From: Tenebrio molitor
Lineage: Eukaryota; Arthropoda; Insecta; Coleoptera; Tenebrionidae
Length of the DNA: 64,000 nucleotides
Assembly: GCF_963966145.1 (NCBI RefSeq)
Contig: NC_091056.1
Location: 1,488,001 to 1,552,000, forward strand
Reading direction: 5' to 3'
Each line of letters begins with the position of its first letter. The stretch's first letter is position 1. Shown piece after piece: positions 41,359 through 52,495 of the stretch. Both the position numbers and the translations under genes were made by a program. The notes under the pieces are model-generated. The model was not told the origin of the DNA. It saw only the letters and a list, made by a program, of their open reading frames with translations, and did not search any database.

Positions 41359-42650
41359 ATGGCAGAAATTTCAATATTGTTGAAAAACGAAACAATTTTT
41401 GCCTATGGAGAGTGTCCTAAGAACTTCAATGACACAGTTCGTTTTCTCGTGGAACACTACAGTGTTGCCAGATGATGTTTTTAGATATCCCTAGACTGAA
41501 GAATTAAAAATCCCTAGATGACCTTGACTAAAAAAATTATGTCTCTGCTGTCAGCTGTCAACTTTGTGTCATGTTACTCATGTTTTATGTTATACTTTTG
41601 TTGCAAATTTTTCTCAAAATGCTGATTTATAGTCTGTACCTGTTACATGTGCTTGTACCTCCAAATAATGATGAACATTTTATAATGTGCTTTAATCTTT
41701 TCGTGAAACATGATCTTCCAACAGTTCCAAACTTTGCGCCTTGGTGACATTTATTATTGGTAATATCACAGGTTATTTTTTTTGAAACAACTGTCAAAGT
41801 ATTGTCATGTTGGTATGAGCCACTAATTATTTGATGGTTATTAGGTTGGCAACGTAAAATGTCAAAATAAAAAGTAAAATAAGTTTCCGAAAGCAAGGAT
41901 CTGGACGACCTCTAACACAAGGAGAAAAATTAGTTATGATTAGATTATATGAAGAAATGCAGACAGAAAAACCGACCATGTTAATGAAAGAAAATTATTG
42001 ACATAACCTCAAATCTAATCGAGGGAGATTTTACGATATAGGTACTCGTAGGTGCTCTGAAACTAAAGGTTTTAGAGTGGTACAGCTTGTCTTTGCGGGA
42101 ATTTTGACACTGAAAATCATATATCTATTAACTAGTTAATAGATATACGTATTCTGAAAATTGTTTTTAAAAGAATGGAGCCGCGGTGAGTGCCATTCGT
42201 CATCTCGACTCTAGGGGCGAACGAATAAAAAAAATGAATCAAATCAATTGATTGATTGATTCAGTGAAACGAATCGAACTTTCCACCTCTAAATTCTATA
42301 ACATGCAAAAATGCCTAGATTACAGTAAAATCTGACAAAAAAATTAAATACAACTATTCTGAAATTAATTCAAAAAAGCATGCTTTTACTATATTTTTAG
42401 AATATTTGCAATTATCCCCAGATTTGCCGGAAATGTAGAAAAAATCCCTTTTCCCCTTGACCACATTAAAAATCTCTAGATTCCGGAAAAATCCCTAGAC
42501 ATGGTAACCCTGGAACACTATCCAAATGTAGGCTTTACAAAATGTAAGGTTAAGAGAGTCGTCAATTTATTTGAAGACACAGGAAGCGTACGTGAACTAA
42601 ATTACCTTGCTAAAATATCCCGATCGTGTTTTAGTCCTTTATGGAAGAAT
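41359..42650 (+). pseudogene. Mariner-type transposase N-terminus interrupted by the hAT-like insert
   Basis: Starts ATGGCAGAAATTTC (41359) and reads FAYGECPKNFNDTVRFLVEHY up to 41459. The reading resumes at 42513 with GFTKCKVKRVVNLFEDTGSVRE, an HTH with the usual FExTGSV close. Beyond 42600 it decays and no catalytic domain follows. Confidence 0.65.
41460..42512. mobile_element. hAT-like element, perfect 8-bp duplication GAACACTA
   Basis: Ends CAGTGTTGCCA and (complement) CAGGGTTACCA, flanked by GAACACTA at 41452-41459 and 42513-42520. CTAG-rich subterminal motifs (ATCCCTAGA) recur near both ends. The 8-bp duplication and CAG start fit the hAT superfamily. The interior has no hAT transposase, only a short open segment near 41895-41999 (+, SGRPLTQGEKLVMIRLYEE) of unknown origin. 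Non-autonomous. Confidence 0.9.
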
Positions 42651-43079
42651 TAAAGCATCCAGTATAATAAATTACGTCCAAACATTGTAAATGGTTAGCA
42701 AAATCAACGTCAAATATGTCACCTGCGTTTGTGCGAAAACGGATGACCAAAATTCGGCGAAGGTGCGCGTTTGTTTCATAGGCGTCTACGTTTTTGCTTC
42801 TGCAGTCACGTTTAACACAGTTTTTTGCTTTTTTCTTGCAAACCAGACGTCTTTCGAGGACGAGTTTCTCCCTACAGCCTTTTTTATTGACGATCAATTT
42901 TTTGATGTAAATCTTAAGTGATTCAACATTTTAAAAAGGCATGTAAAAATTACGTTTTTAAGACTTGGGTAATTGCATTAATGGAATTTTATTCTTCACC
43001 GTCTTAAATATTTTCACAAAAATCCTTTGGAAAATAACCGAGTTATTAGGCTCGAAAGTCTTAGCTGAGACATCCGTTA

Positions 43080-43350
43080 TATTTAATTAATAAATATATT
43101 TGTGTTAAATTATATTTTCCTACTTTTAAAATTAAAAATGGTAAGATTTTAAAGTGAAAAACTATATTTATTTTTTTAAGCCGAATTTAGTTTTTCAACT
43201 TTAATATCTTGACAACTAAAAAAAAACTTATGCTTATGAAGGAAGCAATATAGAAATGGTTGCGTTCAAATTTTTCGCGCGGTCATTTAGTTTGTCACCC
43301 CTCTGCCAGGATCGCTGCAGGGACTTTGTGTTCTTATTTGTGTTGCCAAC
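43080..43350. other. No gene seen
   Basis: AT-rich, no motif or repeat. Confidence 0.3.
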
Positions 43351-43354
43351 GTTT

Positions 43355-43713
43355 AACCACAGTATAATAACCAGTAGCGACAGACAACTTGATTTGCGAA
43401 CGTGAGCCTTATTGACTTTTACTACCCAAACCGTCACTTCTCAAACAGCGTGTGGTGAGCGTGTGATATGAATAGGCAACTCCTTATACATACAAATTCA
43501 GGCATATTTCAGAAAAGAGAAAGTTTAGTTGAATTTGCATTTATTAATCAGAAAATTCATAGTGATTCAAGGCTACCACCACAAATTTCAAATTAATTCA
43601 AACCATTTTCAAGGACTTTCCTACCCAAACCGTCATTTAGTCGTGTTCATTACGACCCAATGCTTTTCTTATGGATTTGTCATTTCGTGTCGCTACTGGT
43701 TATACTGTGGTTT
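43355..43713. repeat. Inverted and direct repeats (ACCACAGTATA...AGTAGCGACA / CTACCCAAACCGTCA)
   Basis: 43355-43382 and 43688-43713 are inverted copies (one 2-base gap). Within them CTACCCAAACCGTCA is repeated in direct orientation at about 43422 and 43619. The mixture suggests two partly overlapping foldback events rather than a simple MITE. Confidence 0.65.
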
Positions 43714-44045
43714 AACTTAGGAACTTTTAGTTCTTATATTAAGTGTTCTGTGGCGCACATGGTTTTTGTCCGTTTTTATTTTGGTGTTCAAACGGCCAAA
43801 CGGGTTCAAACAGTGAGAATAGGATAAATAAAGTTGTAAGTTTTTCTTTTCATAAATTGTTAATTATATTCATCATTGATTATATTTTTCATAGTTGCTC
43901 ACATGCACTAGTTTGTTTGCTTATGGTTAAAATTTACTGATTGTGAATGTAAAGCGAGTGGCTGTATTTTTAGGTTAGGTTAACCTTTTGCAAAATCGAA
44001 GTTTCTGATTAACGTGTTTATTGCTTTTTCTGTTGTATATTACAG

Positions 44046-44196
44046 AGTGAACTGTGCCGATCAACGGACCGTTGTGTGTGGTTGTTGAAAGATGAGTCAT
44101 TATTCAGGATTTGTTATTGTGATACCACCAAAATGAGACATCAGCTTTCCCAGTCACTTGAGAGCTCTGAAGCAATTAGCAACTCACCATTGAATG
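44046..44196 (+). other. Possible host-gene exon with start codon
   Basis: A pyrimidine-rich acceptor (TTTTTCTGTTGTATATTACAG, AG at 44044-44045) precedes, and a consensus donor GTAAGT follows at 44197-44202. An ATG at 44133 opens 21 codons running in frame to the donor (MRHQLSQSLESSEAISNSPL), preceded by a 5-prime ATG at 44092 with a short frame. Another donor-like TTGTAAGT at 43832-43839 could end a leader exon. Product unknown. The next exon is not identified. Confidence 0.35.
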
Positions 44197-44202
44197 GTAA
44201 GT

Positions 44203-44700
44203 TTTTACATATTTGATTGTGGCTTTCTCAGAATGTGATAAATATGTTCAACAAGTGGGTATGTAGGTACTCGTAGGTATCTAAATATTGCAGGTTATTG
44301 TTGCAGTAAATATTGGAGCACATTGACAATAAGTGAAGTATTTGACATGCCAGTTGGAATGTTTGTAGTGTAAGATTTTGCCCCAAAAAATTGTCGCAAG
44401 CACTAACGTATTTTTGTATTACTTAAAAATGCCAGAAGTACTAATGGGAGCATAAAAAGTGGGACATCAAACTTCTGTCAGTTTAAAAAAAATTGATGTA
44501 GTTCAAGCTTTATTGTCATTTTGCCTTTGTTTTAGTAATGAGCAAAACCGCGATTTTTGCATAACGCCGCTATCGGCGATCGCGATTTTTAAATAACGGC
44601 GATATTAAAGCGTTATCGCGATCGCGACTTTTAATATTTAATATTGCTGCAATGTCGCACTAGGCGAAACGTTTTCAATTCACCATTTAGCCGCTAAAGC
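44203..44700. other. No gene; CGATCGCGA-rich patch at 44545-44660
   Basis: Between 44545 and 44632 the words CGCGATTTTT, ATCGGCGATCGCG and TTATCGCGATCGCGA recur in both orientations, as in subterminal regions of some hAT elements, but no element ends were found. Confidence 0.4.
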
Positions 44701-44709
44701 TTGTTTGAC

Positions 44710-44866
44710 ACGATGCTAAATTTTGTAGAAAATTTGTTATAAACTGAGAGAGACTCTCGATCAGGACCAATGAACGATCAGGATCATAGTCTGTCTTTGT
44801 CAGATCCTGATCGTTCATTGGTCCTCTCTCATTTTCTAACAAATTTTCTACACAATTTAGCATCGT
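44710..44866. repeat. Large hairpin (64-76-bp arms, 17-base loop)
   Basis: 44710-44785 and 44803-44866 are inverted copies. The left arm has about 12 extra bases; GACCAATGAACGATCAGGATC is perfectly shared. A foldback MITE or recent inverted duplication. Confidence 0.85.
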
Positions 44867-45571
44867 ATCATACAGCCTTAAGCGAGTAAGCGCTTGCGTG
44901 ATTCTTTAGCTGTTGTATGTTAATTAATTTCACTTGTCTCTTGTCTTGTCTGTCCCCTTCCCCCATCGTATTATCATAACCTGTAACGGATCAGCTGTTT
45001 AAATCTTATAGTACGAGATCCCACTGCATGATTTCTACGTTCATCTGTTTTTTAATTAAAATACAATTTTTATAGATAATTGTGAGTAGAGAAATACGTT
45101 TCTGCCGGGTTGCCTATCAAAATATGGCCGCAAGTATTTTTTAATTAAAATTAAATTAATTATTTTTTTCCAAACAGTTTCGTTCACTTGTTTTTAAGAT
45201 AAATTATAATTCATTTCAAAGAGAGATGTGTAAAGAACTTGAAAAGTTTTGATTGCCATTTAGCAGTTGTCAACTTCACATCATTTTTGCTCAATTAGAT
45301 AGCGTCATTTTTATTTTAACCACCCACAATGCATCCTTATCTGATGCACGGTGTGGTGCGCTAACTCTCTTGGGCTCTTATCTATCTTTAACAGTTACCC
45401 CTATTTGCGGCCACTTTTTCATAAGCAACCGTATTCCATCGTGTACGGAAAAAAATCAGCTTTAATTTGATATATAATTTATGAGGATACGTTATGAAGT
45501 TATAAATTAAACAGAGGTACATGTTTACACCCGGTTGCCAAGGGGTTGCGGCCGTAAAAGTAGTTACCTCC
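44867..45571. other. No gene recognised
   Basis: A 70-residue open frame at 45253-45465 (+) has no motif. AT-rich with a possible worn repeat (CGGGTTGCC...GGCCGCAAG at 45107-45134 and CGGTTGCC...GCGGCCGTAAAA at 45532-45559). Confidence 0.3.
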
Positions 45572-45863
45572 TATAGTCTTTCTAACTCACGTTGAGCCAG
45601 CAATAAAAATAAACTGCGTACCCTCATTACCGCAAGTGCCGTCATCCTCTTAACTTTTAAATAAAGATGGATTTATAGCGAAAAGAAGCCCGGCCTGTTG
45701 GGCCCGGTGTACCTGGAAACCATCGAGAAAGAGCAAGAAAAACATCTGTCATTTAAACCATAAATTCATCTTCTTTGTAAAGCTAAGAGGAGGTGGCACT
45801 TGCGGTAATGAGGGTGCGCAGTTTATTTTTATTGCTGGCTCAACCTGAGTTAAAAAGACTATA
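45572..45863. mobile_element. Foldback MITE, about 104-bp inverted arms
   Basis: 45572-45676 and 45760-45863 are inverted copies at about 85-88 percent (CAATAAAAATAAACTGCG and CCCTCATTACCGCAAGTGCC shared), with an 83-base centre. It begins and ends with TATAGTC/GACTATA, so a TA duplication is likely but not separable. Confidence 0.85.
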
Positions 45864-46311
45864 ATAAGCTGCCCTTTTGTGTGGGTTTCAGGAGCTACGC
45901 GCCCCTGCAATAAATCACAAAACTCTGAACGAAACAACCAGCCGGATTTGCCTGCTCTTTACAACCATAAAATGTTTCCTATTATAGACAAATCAATTTT
46001 TACACAATGGAATAATTTTACGGCCCCAATATAACCTTAGAGAAAACGGACAACTTTATATGAATTAATGTTTTATTTGAAAAATTATAAAAGAAAAACA
46101 AAACATTACAAAAATACAACATTAAATTCAATTCAAACACCCACATTTTATTTTCATAATGTTTGTACATTCAATTAAATTATTACTTATACAATATGCA
46201 ATTTAAACGTTAACAATATCGCTGCTGTGGGCGGCGGCTGCAGATCGGCTTTGCTTTGGAGTTTCGCATTCGCGTCATAGTCGAAAGGAAACTGCAGAAA
46301 ACCTTCCTTAA
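45864..46311. other. No gene seen
   Basis: AT-rich, with a GC patch at 46215-46280 (GGGCGGCGGCTGCAG) but no frame, promoter or repeat that can be supported. Confidence 0.3.
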
Positions 46312-47589
46312 GGGGAAGAATACGCCAGTGGTGAGAGCCAAATTCTAATTTTCACATTTAGCGCTCTTCACGAAATGCTGTGTTCGGTATAAAATTTTTC
46401 TACGTCGTGTTGGCTTCGCTGGTACCTTTTCATAATTGGTTTACAACAGGGCAACGACAGTTTTGTCACCAGTAAATTTACGACACTTGAAAGGACAAGT
46501 GGTGCCCAACTGCCAGACAACTTATTCTATTTTTGCGGATATATGGCATAATAATAAGTAATAGTGTAACGTTTTCACACTCCGTGGATCGACGATTTAA
46601 AAAAACACAATTAACTTATTTAATGGTTTATTTTAACACCTCTAATTTACATTAGTTCGCTCTGGATCTCAAGTGTCGCTGTTCAATTACCTTTTAAAAA
46701 ATTCTAAAAATATTTTTCAATAATTAAAATAAACTAGGTCAAAACTATAACCTTTCAGCCTGTATGACTTGAAATTAAAAATTCAAATTTTTGAAGGAAC
46801 TCTGAAGTTTCAATGCAGTGACCATGTTGCTAGGTAACTAATAAAAAACAGTGCGTGAAATGAAAAACAGAAATAGTCGTATGCGTGAAATTGCATTTCA
46901 CACACTGTTTTGTATGGTTTCTATGGTTTCGATCTTACTAACAATGTAAAAAAAAAGACACGTAAGAAAATGACCCACTTCATGCACTATGCGAGAATTT
47001 CAATTTTTTGAATCAATTATAGAAAAAAGTTATTTGGTAAAATTTTAAATAAGCATAAATATAATTTTTTTTATCACTGTTCAATCTTTACCTCTCTCTA
47101 CCCCAACTTAGTGGTGCCGGACCCCTCAGGCTACTCCGGCTACCTGTAACTATATACGAGCCCCGTACGGCTAATTGTTTTTAAAAATACATTCTCCTTT
47201 GTCTAATTCATATTTTTTATTTTCACTTACAATACCCCGAGTGTGTTGATTGTTTCCGGAAATTTTGTTCTCGTGAAATTACCGGAAATTTTCGATCTCA
47301 TTATACGAATATTTGTTTCGACGACAAATTGTCTAAGAAACAAATACGAGTAAAATGTGGAGAAAAATTTCCCGCAATGTCGTACCATCGAGTTGTATTC
47401 GGCATGACAATTCCACGAAAGAAAATTTCATTTTCAACTTTTACACAATTTTTTTAATTTATACGTAGTCTATGACTCTCAAAGCGTTAGTTAATTTAGT
47501 TGAGAATCGCCCTCAAATGTCACATGATTTATATTGACAAATCACAACTCCGAATTATTTGAATAGCAACCAATCACAATTTAATTAAG

Positions 47590-47617
47590 CGGAAATTTTC
47601 CCTAGGGAAAATTTCCG
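47590..47617. repeat. 28-bp perfect palindrome
   Basis: CGGAAATTTTCCCTAG and its exact complement without a loop. Similar GGAAATTTTC words occur at 47280-47290, within the same TTAA element. Confidence 0.95.
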
Positions 47618-47684
47618 ATATAATTGACCTAGGGAAAAAAATTTTCGGGCGATTCTCTTCCGAATATACCTCGGGACAGATATA

Positions 47685-48217
47685 CTGGGTGCTCCAAAAT
47701 TCGCGGAACAACTCAATGAGGTAATGTCAATTCATGTTAGAAAATAACGAGAAAAATAATTAAAAAATTCTATACCTCTTAGATTTGAAGATATGGGGGC
47801 CCAAAAGGTGCAGCCTTGATCTCATTTATTTTAAATAATAAAAAAGATTTTGACTATTTGTCTTTTACTAGCCAGTGGCCTAATAATTTTGAACGATTGT
47901 GATCAGGTTTGCAATTATTTTCTCCATTATTTCCAGCATTTCCAAGTAGTAATTTTATGTTCGTTTTACCTCAAACAGCGTACGGCAACACGGCTTTGAT
48001 TTTTCCCTCTCATTTCCATGGATACAACAAAAATTAAATATTTGTAGACTATTGGGATGCATAGAATGTTTTTAAATGTTGCCACATTTAGTGTAACGAA
48101 TAGGTCCATATCTTCTACAAAAAAGAAGATTGATTTTTTTAAACATTTTTACCTAATCTCTTAATGACTACTTAACAACGTACTACTACGTTGTTCCGCG
48201 AATTTTGGGGCACCCAG
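47685..48217. mobile_element. 533-bp mariner-type MITE nested in the TTAA element
   Basis: Ends CTGGGTGCTCCAAAATTCGC and CTGGGTGCCCCAAAATTCGC (complement), 27 bp matched through GGAACAAC, flanked by TA (or TATA) on both sides. Outside it, CCTCGGGACAGATATA (about 47669) and TATATCTGTCCCTTGG (about 48356) are inverted to each other, showing it landed in an older hairpin. Confidence 0.9.
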
Positions 48218-49111
48218 TATATCGCCAGAAATTTTTTTCTTGCAGTCCAACACTCGTGTTTGTCGCTCAAAATTACCCTCGGGCTAGCGCCCTCGTGTAA
48301 TTTTCTTGCTACAAACACTCGTGTGTGAGGACTGCTCGAAAAAATTTCCGGCTATATATCTGTCCCTTGGTATATTATATATGAAAACAACAAAAATTTT
48401 ACTGTGGATCAAAAATGAGTTTAGCAAAATTCGAGGAAGGAGGAGAAAATGACAGTGATAATTCAAGGAAAAATGTCTGAAGTGTTATTATTACGCTTTA
48501 TTACGAATATCAACTGTTCAGTCAATGTTCTATCAAATCAAGCTAAAAGTAAATGCAGAACGTAGATGCAGAAACTTTCTTTTTGTAAACTTCATTACGC
48601 TCTTAGTTTTACTACTCTACCTGAACGCAAATTCCAGGATGCAATAAACATTCGAGTGCAACCCCGTCCAACACAGTCGAAGTCGAGGCGCCAGGCCTTC
48701 GACGGAGACAACACGCGAAGGATAGAATGCTGATAGCTGCATTTTCACTCCGTTGTACAATCAAATTTTGTCAAGGAATTACAACGATTGTAATTAGTCA
48801 ACAAATTTGAAATTTCACAAACACTTCAACAACACATCAATCGATAGATCTTGATTATTCTTGTTCTCATCTGAATAAAGTCCTGTTCAGAAAAATATTC
48901 TAAAGTAAGGCAAATTATTAGGCGTTTTCTTATTTTTTTTTGGGAAAACTAAGGCCGTCTTGAACATTTTGAATATCAAGAGCCTTCAATCTACACTAGC
49001 TTTATGGCATATATTTTTTTCAGGAAAATTTATTGATTAGTTTGGCCACAATTTGTCGACAAAAATCGCTTTAATTTGGCTCTCACCACTGGCGTATTCT
49101 TCCCCTTAAAC

Positions 49112-49316
49112 TCAGAATTCAGCAGTGGAGGCCAAGGAGGTGTGTGCGGGTTCCTGTCCTGTGATGGGGGGTCCAGGTGCTGACGGTCCTGGTGGCTTCT
49201 TGTACTGACGGTACTGGTGGCTCCTAGCAGTCCGTGGTCCTGACTGTCCTTTTGGCTCTGGTCCTGGCGGTCCTAGTTTCTTATTTATAAGCTCAATGTC
49301 TTCGTCCGTGGATCGT
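49112..49316 (-). other. Possible Pro/Gly-rich terminal exon
   Basis: Minus strand: TTTTTCTATTTCAG (AG at 49317-49318) followed by an open frame of 67 codons beginning RSTDEDIELINKKLGPPGP and ending at TGA (49112-49114). The Pro/Gly content (GPPGPEPKGQSGP) is collagen-like but partly comes from a degenerate repeat of a CCAGGACCGTCAG word. It ends 2 bases from the TTAA site of the neighbouring element. Could be a host exon or chance; no upstream exon was identified. Confidence 0.3.
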
Positions 49317-50695
49317 CTGAAATAGAAAAATCTCCACAGTACGTGATGACGCCCAATTTGGATTTTGACCGGAATTAAATTGAATATATTAATAAAAATA
49401 ATTAAAGAAAATTTTAGAATTTAAAAAACAGTTATTTGCTATATTTGTAATTAACATTTAAAAATAGTAACATCTGAGTTTTCCTGTCACTTAATCGTGT
49501 TCTACGTTCATTGAGAACTTGGCCGCCAGCTTTGGAAAACAGCCTTTCGCATGGAACCGATGAAGCTAGAGCACACAATTTTTCTTGTGTAATTACAGAT
49601 AAATTGGGGAAATGAAATGTATGTTCTCGCCACTACTTTAAAGGATCGGAATTTCGCGGTACAAGATCTTCCTCGATGTATCTTTGAATTTCAATGATTG
49701 CACGACTTATGACCGTTTTCCGCGAGGTCGAGCAACCGCAACACTTTGATCAAAGGAACCCCATATTGAGAATTCATCATCTTTATCATTATCATCTGTT
49801 TTATCAATATTAAATTTATGTAACTGTGCCGAAAGTTTTTCTCCAAGTGCCTCTTGGACATTTTTTCTCGCATTGTCGGCAGAAGAGAGATTGGAAAATG
49901 CCAAATTTTTAAATCTTGGATCTAAAAATGTCGATACGCTTAACGTATTACTTCGTTCAACATTTCCCAAACGCTCATTTATACCGTGGAGACAATCATT
50001 AATTAATTTTTGTGTTGGTGGTAAAAATTCTTTTTGAAGCAACATTAAGTAATCCATTAGTAATCGGAATAACTAAGGATGCTGTGGAACACAATTCACC
50101 GCTGATGGTTTTTGTAACATTTTCAAATGGTTTTAAAATCCTACATAATTCTCTAGCTAATCGCCATTCGAATGAATTTGAAATAGGGAGATCCTTATCA
50201 ATTAACGCAATTGAACTTTTAACAGCCGTCTCTAATTTTGTAAATCTCCAATATGTAATAAGTTGAGTTCCAGGGAGTTGGAAAATCGTTCATTAATTTC
50301 AAAGGTGTTTCATTTAAACCGTTTTGACGCTGAAATATTAATAATTTTTCATTGGCAATGTAACTTTTCCGAAAATGAGTGACAATAATTTTGACTTTAC
50401 TTATTAATTGCTGCACATCAGTACTTTTTAAACCGTCTTTAAGTATTAAATTTATTGTGTGAGCGAAACAACCGAAATGCCTCCAATTTAATTGTATCGA
50501 AAGTGCATTTTGAATATTATATGCATTGTCTGATTCCGCGAGCAAGATTTTTTTTTCAATTCCCCAATCCTGTGCCATTCTGCTGCCATATTCTCTGAAG
50601 TATGAGACACATGCATTGCCCAACATTCTAAGAAAATCGAATGTATCTCGAAGTTATCATTTAAAAAATGTGCCGTAACACCAATGTAACTTATA

Positions 50696-51385
50696 CTCTA
50701 TTCTTTATCTTCGTGAGTGGTCTTTGGGAAATCTTCAGCCGTCAAGTTGAATTTAGGGATTTTTGAAAGTTCCAATGGAAAAGTGCGTTGATAGTTGTTG
50801 AAAAATATCCAAATATTACAATAATGTAAGTACTTAAAGAGACACCGCAAAGTCTTTCTATTTATTATTTTCTAGGTTAAACTGCTCATGATTCATATGC
50901 ACCGAGACATAACCTCAAACGTGTCATCTTCATATCGCATCGTTTTCTAAAATTTTAATAACTTGCTTGGGAATTTCAAAATGTTCTACACCGGTCACAC
51001 ACTTTTCGTTTTCGGTCAAATTAGGTCCGGTTTATGGTTTAAGAATCCGGTTAATTTCTCAAACCCAAACTTCTTTGCAATATTGCTCGGCACGAGACGG
51101 GAATAATGTTCGGTCGGATTGACCGACGACGGACGCCGATAATTTTCATATCGGGAACGGTTAAATTTAAGAATTGATGTGTACGACTTATATATTTACA
51201 TTTCGCGACATAAGATTGTTAGATTTGGACATGAATGCTTGACGAAGATTCTGAATCTGAATGACAGCGATGACAGTTAGTATTTGATTGACACCACACT
51301 CAAGTTTGGTGGAAAAAGTAAAACTTACAAAGCTACCCATGACTTGCTTGATCGCATTGACCACTCACCAAGATAATGAATGGAG
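50696..51385. mobile_element. 690-bp TA-flanked MITE inside the hAT gene
   Basis: Ends CTCTATTCTTTATCTTCGTG and (complement) CTCCATTCATTATCTTGGTG, about 30 bp continuing GAGTGGTC, with TA on both sides (50694-50695, 51386-51387). The hAT text before (TTDCWTSINTT) and after (YIGVTAHF) is contiguous in relatives, confirming insertion. Confidence 0.9.
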
Positions 51386-51843
51386 TATAGTTGTATTGAT
51401 AGAAGTCCAACAGTCGGTCGTAACACAAAATTTTCTTCCGGTTTCAACAATTTCTTTCATTTTATGAAGACATTCTTCATACATCGCCGCAGTAATAGTT
51501 TTAGATTTAGTGTGCCTACTGGGTAAGGCGTATGCAGGATTTAAAGCAGAAACAAATTGTTGAAAACCGGTATCTTCAACTACTCGAAATGGTTGAAAAT
51601 CCAAAATAAACAGTAAACTTAATTGATTATACTTTCCTTTGCTTTTTGCGTGATTTTCTTTGGAAGAAACCCTGTTATTTTTTGTTGAGCACCAACCCAT
51701 CGGGATTTGGATGGCTTCTGGGACATCTGAAGCTGAGGGCTTTCAGCAGAAGTTGACGGAATAACAGCGTCCTCCTGGAGAATGGCTTCTTTGTGCGCTT
51801 TTGAATTCTCTTCGACCTTTGAAATTTTTCGTTCGCTTGCAGG

Positions 51844-51963
51844 CTGTAAATCACAAAAATACAAATTAAATATAAATGCAAACACCCACTTTGCTAGCAA
51901 AATAAAGTACAGGAAAGAAAGAACTTTCAACTTATTGGATATTATTTATTTAATGAAACTTAC
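51844..51963 (-). other. Intron of the hAT transposase gene
   Basis: Minus strand: exon 1 ends AAACTG, donor GTAAGTTTC, and acceptor TTTTTGTGATTTACAG before CCTGCAAGCG. 120 bp, AT-rich. The exons on both sides carry hAT coding text. Confidence 0.75.
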
Positions 51964-52324
51964 CAGTTTTGCACCTGTTGGAAGAGACACTGTAGGATAT
52001 TAAATTTATTCTGCATATGTGATTTCAAATTCGAAATAGACGTTTTATGGGAAATATTTGCCTTACAAATATTGCACTGCGCATAAAATTGATTGATGGG
52101 TTCGAAGAACTGCCACATTTCACTTGTTTTTCTCTTTCTTAATTGAGACATTTTTTCGAATATACATATATTGTAGCTGCTTGCTCTCGGAAATCAATCA
52201 GTACAGTACAAACTAAAAAGAAGTACACTTGCTCTCAAAACTTTCCCGTACACCTATCTTTCGCTGTATTATTATATCAGGGTAGTAATTAATCAACTGA
52301 CCTTTAAACTTTTGAAAAGTCAAA

Positions 52325-52495
52325 ATGCCTCGACTGACAAAGCAAGACAAAGTTTTGATGTTTTCCAAATTAGAAGAAGAGTGGTCCATAAGAAGGGTTG
52401 CTACTCATAATGGGCTAAATAAAAGCACTGTTCTCCAAGTAAAGAAGAGGTGAGAACAAGAAGGGACCGTGAGTAGAAGACCGATCATAATTTTT
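52325..52495 (+). pseudogene. Tc1/mariner-type helix-turn-helix fragment
   Basis: MPRLTKQDKVLMFSKLEEEWSIRRVATHNGLNKSTVLQVKKR then TGA, followed in frame by EQEGT. It matches the first HTH of mariner-like proteins with its ...GTVSRRP linker, but nothing of the catalytic domain follows. Ends are not visible. Confidence 0.5.

Larger units (their letters stand above)
40909..43077. mobile_element. TA-flanked element with about 55-bp inverted ends, split by a hAT-like insertion
   Basis: Left end 40914-40970 and right end 43015-43072 are inverted copies (TGTCTCAGCTAAGACTTTCG perfect, then about 85 percent). TA lies outside both ends (40907-40908, 43078-43079). Inside is a broken N-terminus of a mariner-type protein. 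Without the 1053-bp nested insert and its duplication the element is about 1.1 kb. Confidence 0.85.
46312..49105. mobile_element. TTAA-flanked DNA element with 33-bp inverted ends
   Basis: GGGGAAGAATACGCCAGTGG at 46312 and its complement ending at 49105 continue as a match for about 33 bases. TTAA is present on both sides (46308-46311, 49106-49109). TTAA targets are used by piggyBac and Kolobok, but the ends are not piggyBac-like (CCC) and no transposase is visible in the 2.8 kb, so it is non-autonomous. A TA-flanked MITE (47685-48217) is nested inside. Confidence 0.88.
49460..52151 (-). pseudogene. hAT transposase with BED finger and intron, split by a MITE
   Basis: ZBED-like hAT gene. Exon 1 (52151-51964): MSQLRKRKTSEMWQFFEP, with BED ligands in CNIC and later a single HMQ. 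A 120-bp intron (51844-51963) follows. Exon 2: a Ser-rich linker, FLPKKITQKAKE, then after a shift near 51640 FRVVEDTGF, ALPSRHTKS and TTDCWTSINTT (first Asp). A MITE interrupts at 51385-50696. Next come YIGVTAHFLND, LLAESDNAYNI (second Asp), GCFAHTINLILKDGL, LDPRFKNLAF and the dimerisation block SVPCERLFSKAG, RRTRLSD, stopping near 49460. Shifts also near 50225, 50060 and 49700. Confidence 0.92.

Noticed and set aside
41627..42921. Small frames on both strands inside the hAT-like and TA-flanked elements
   Set aside because: No shared motif with known transposases, apart from the HTH pieces already listed.
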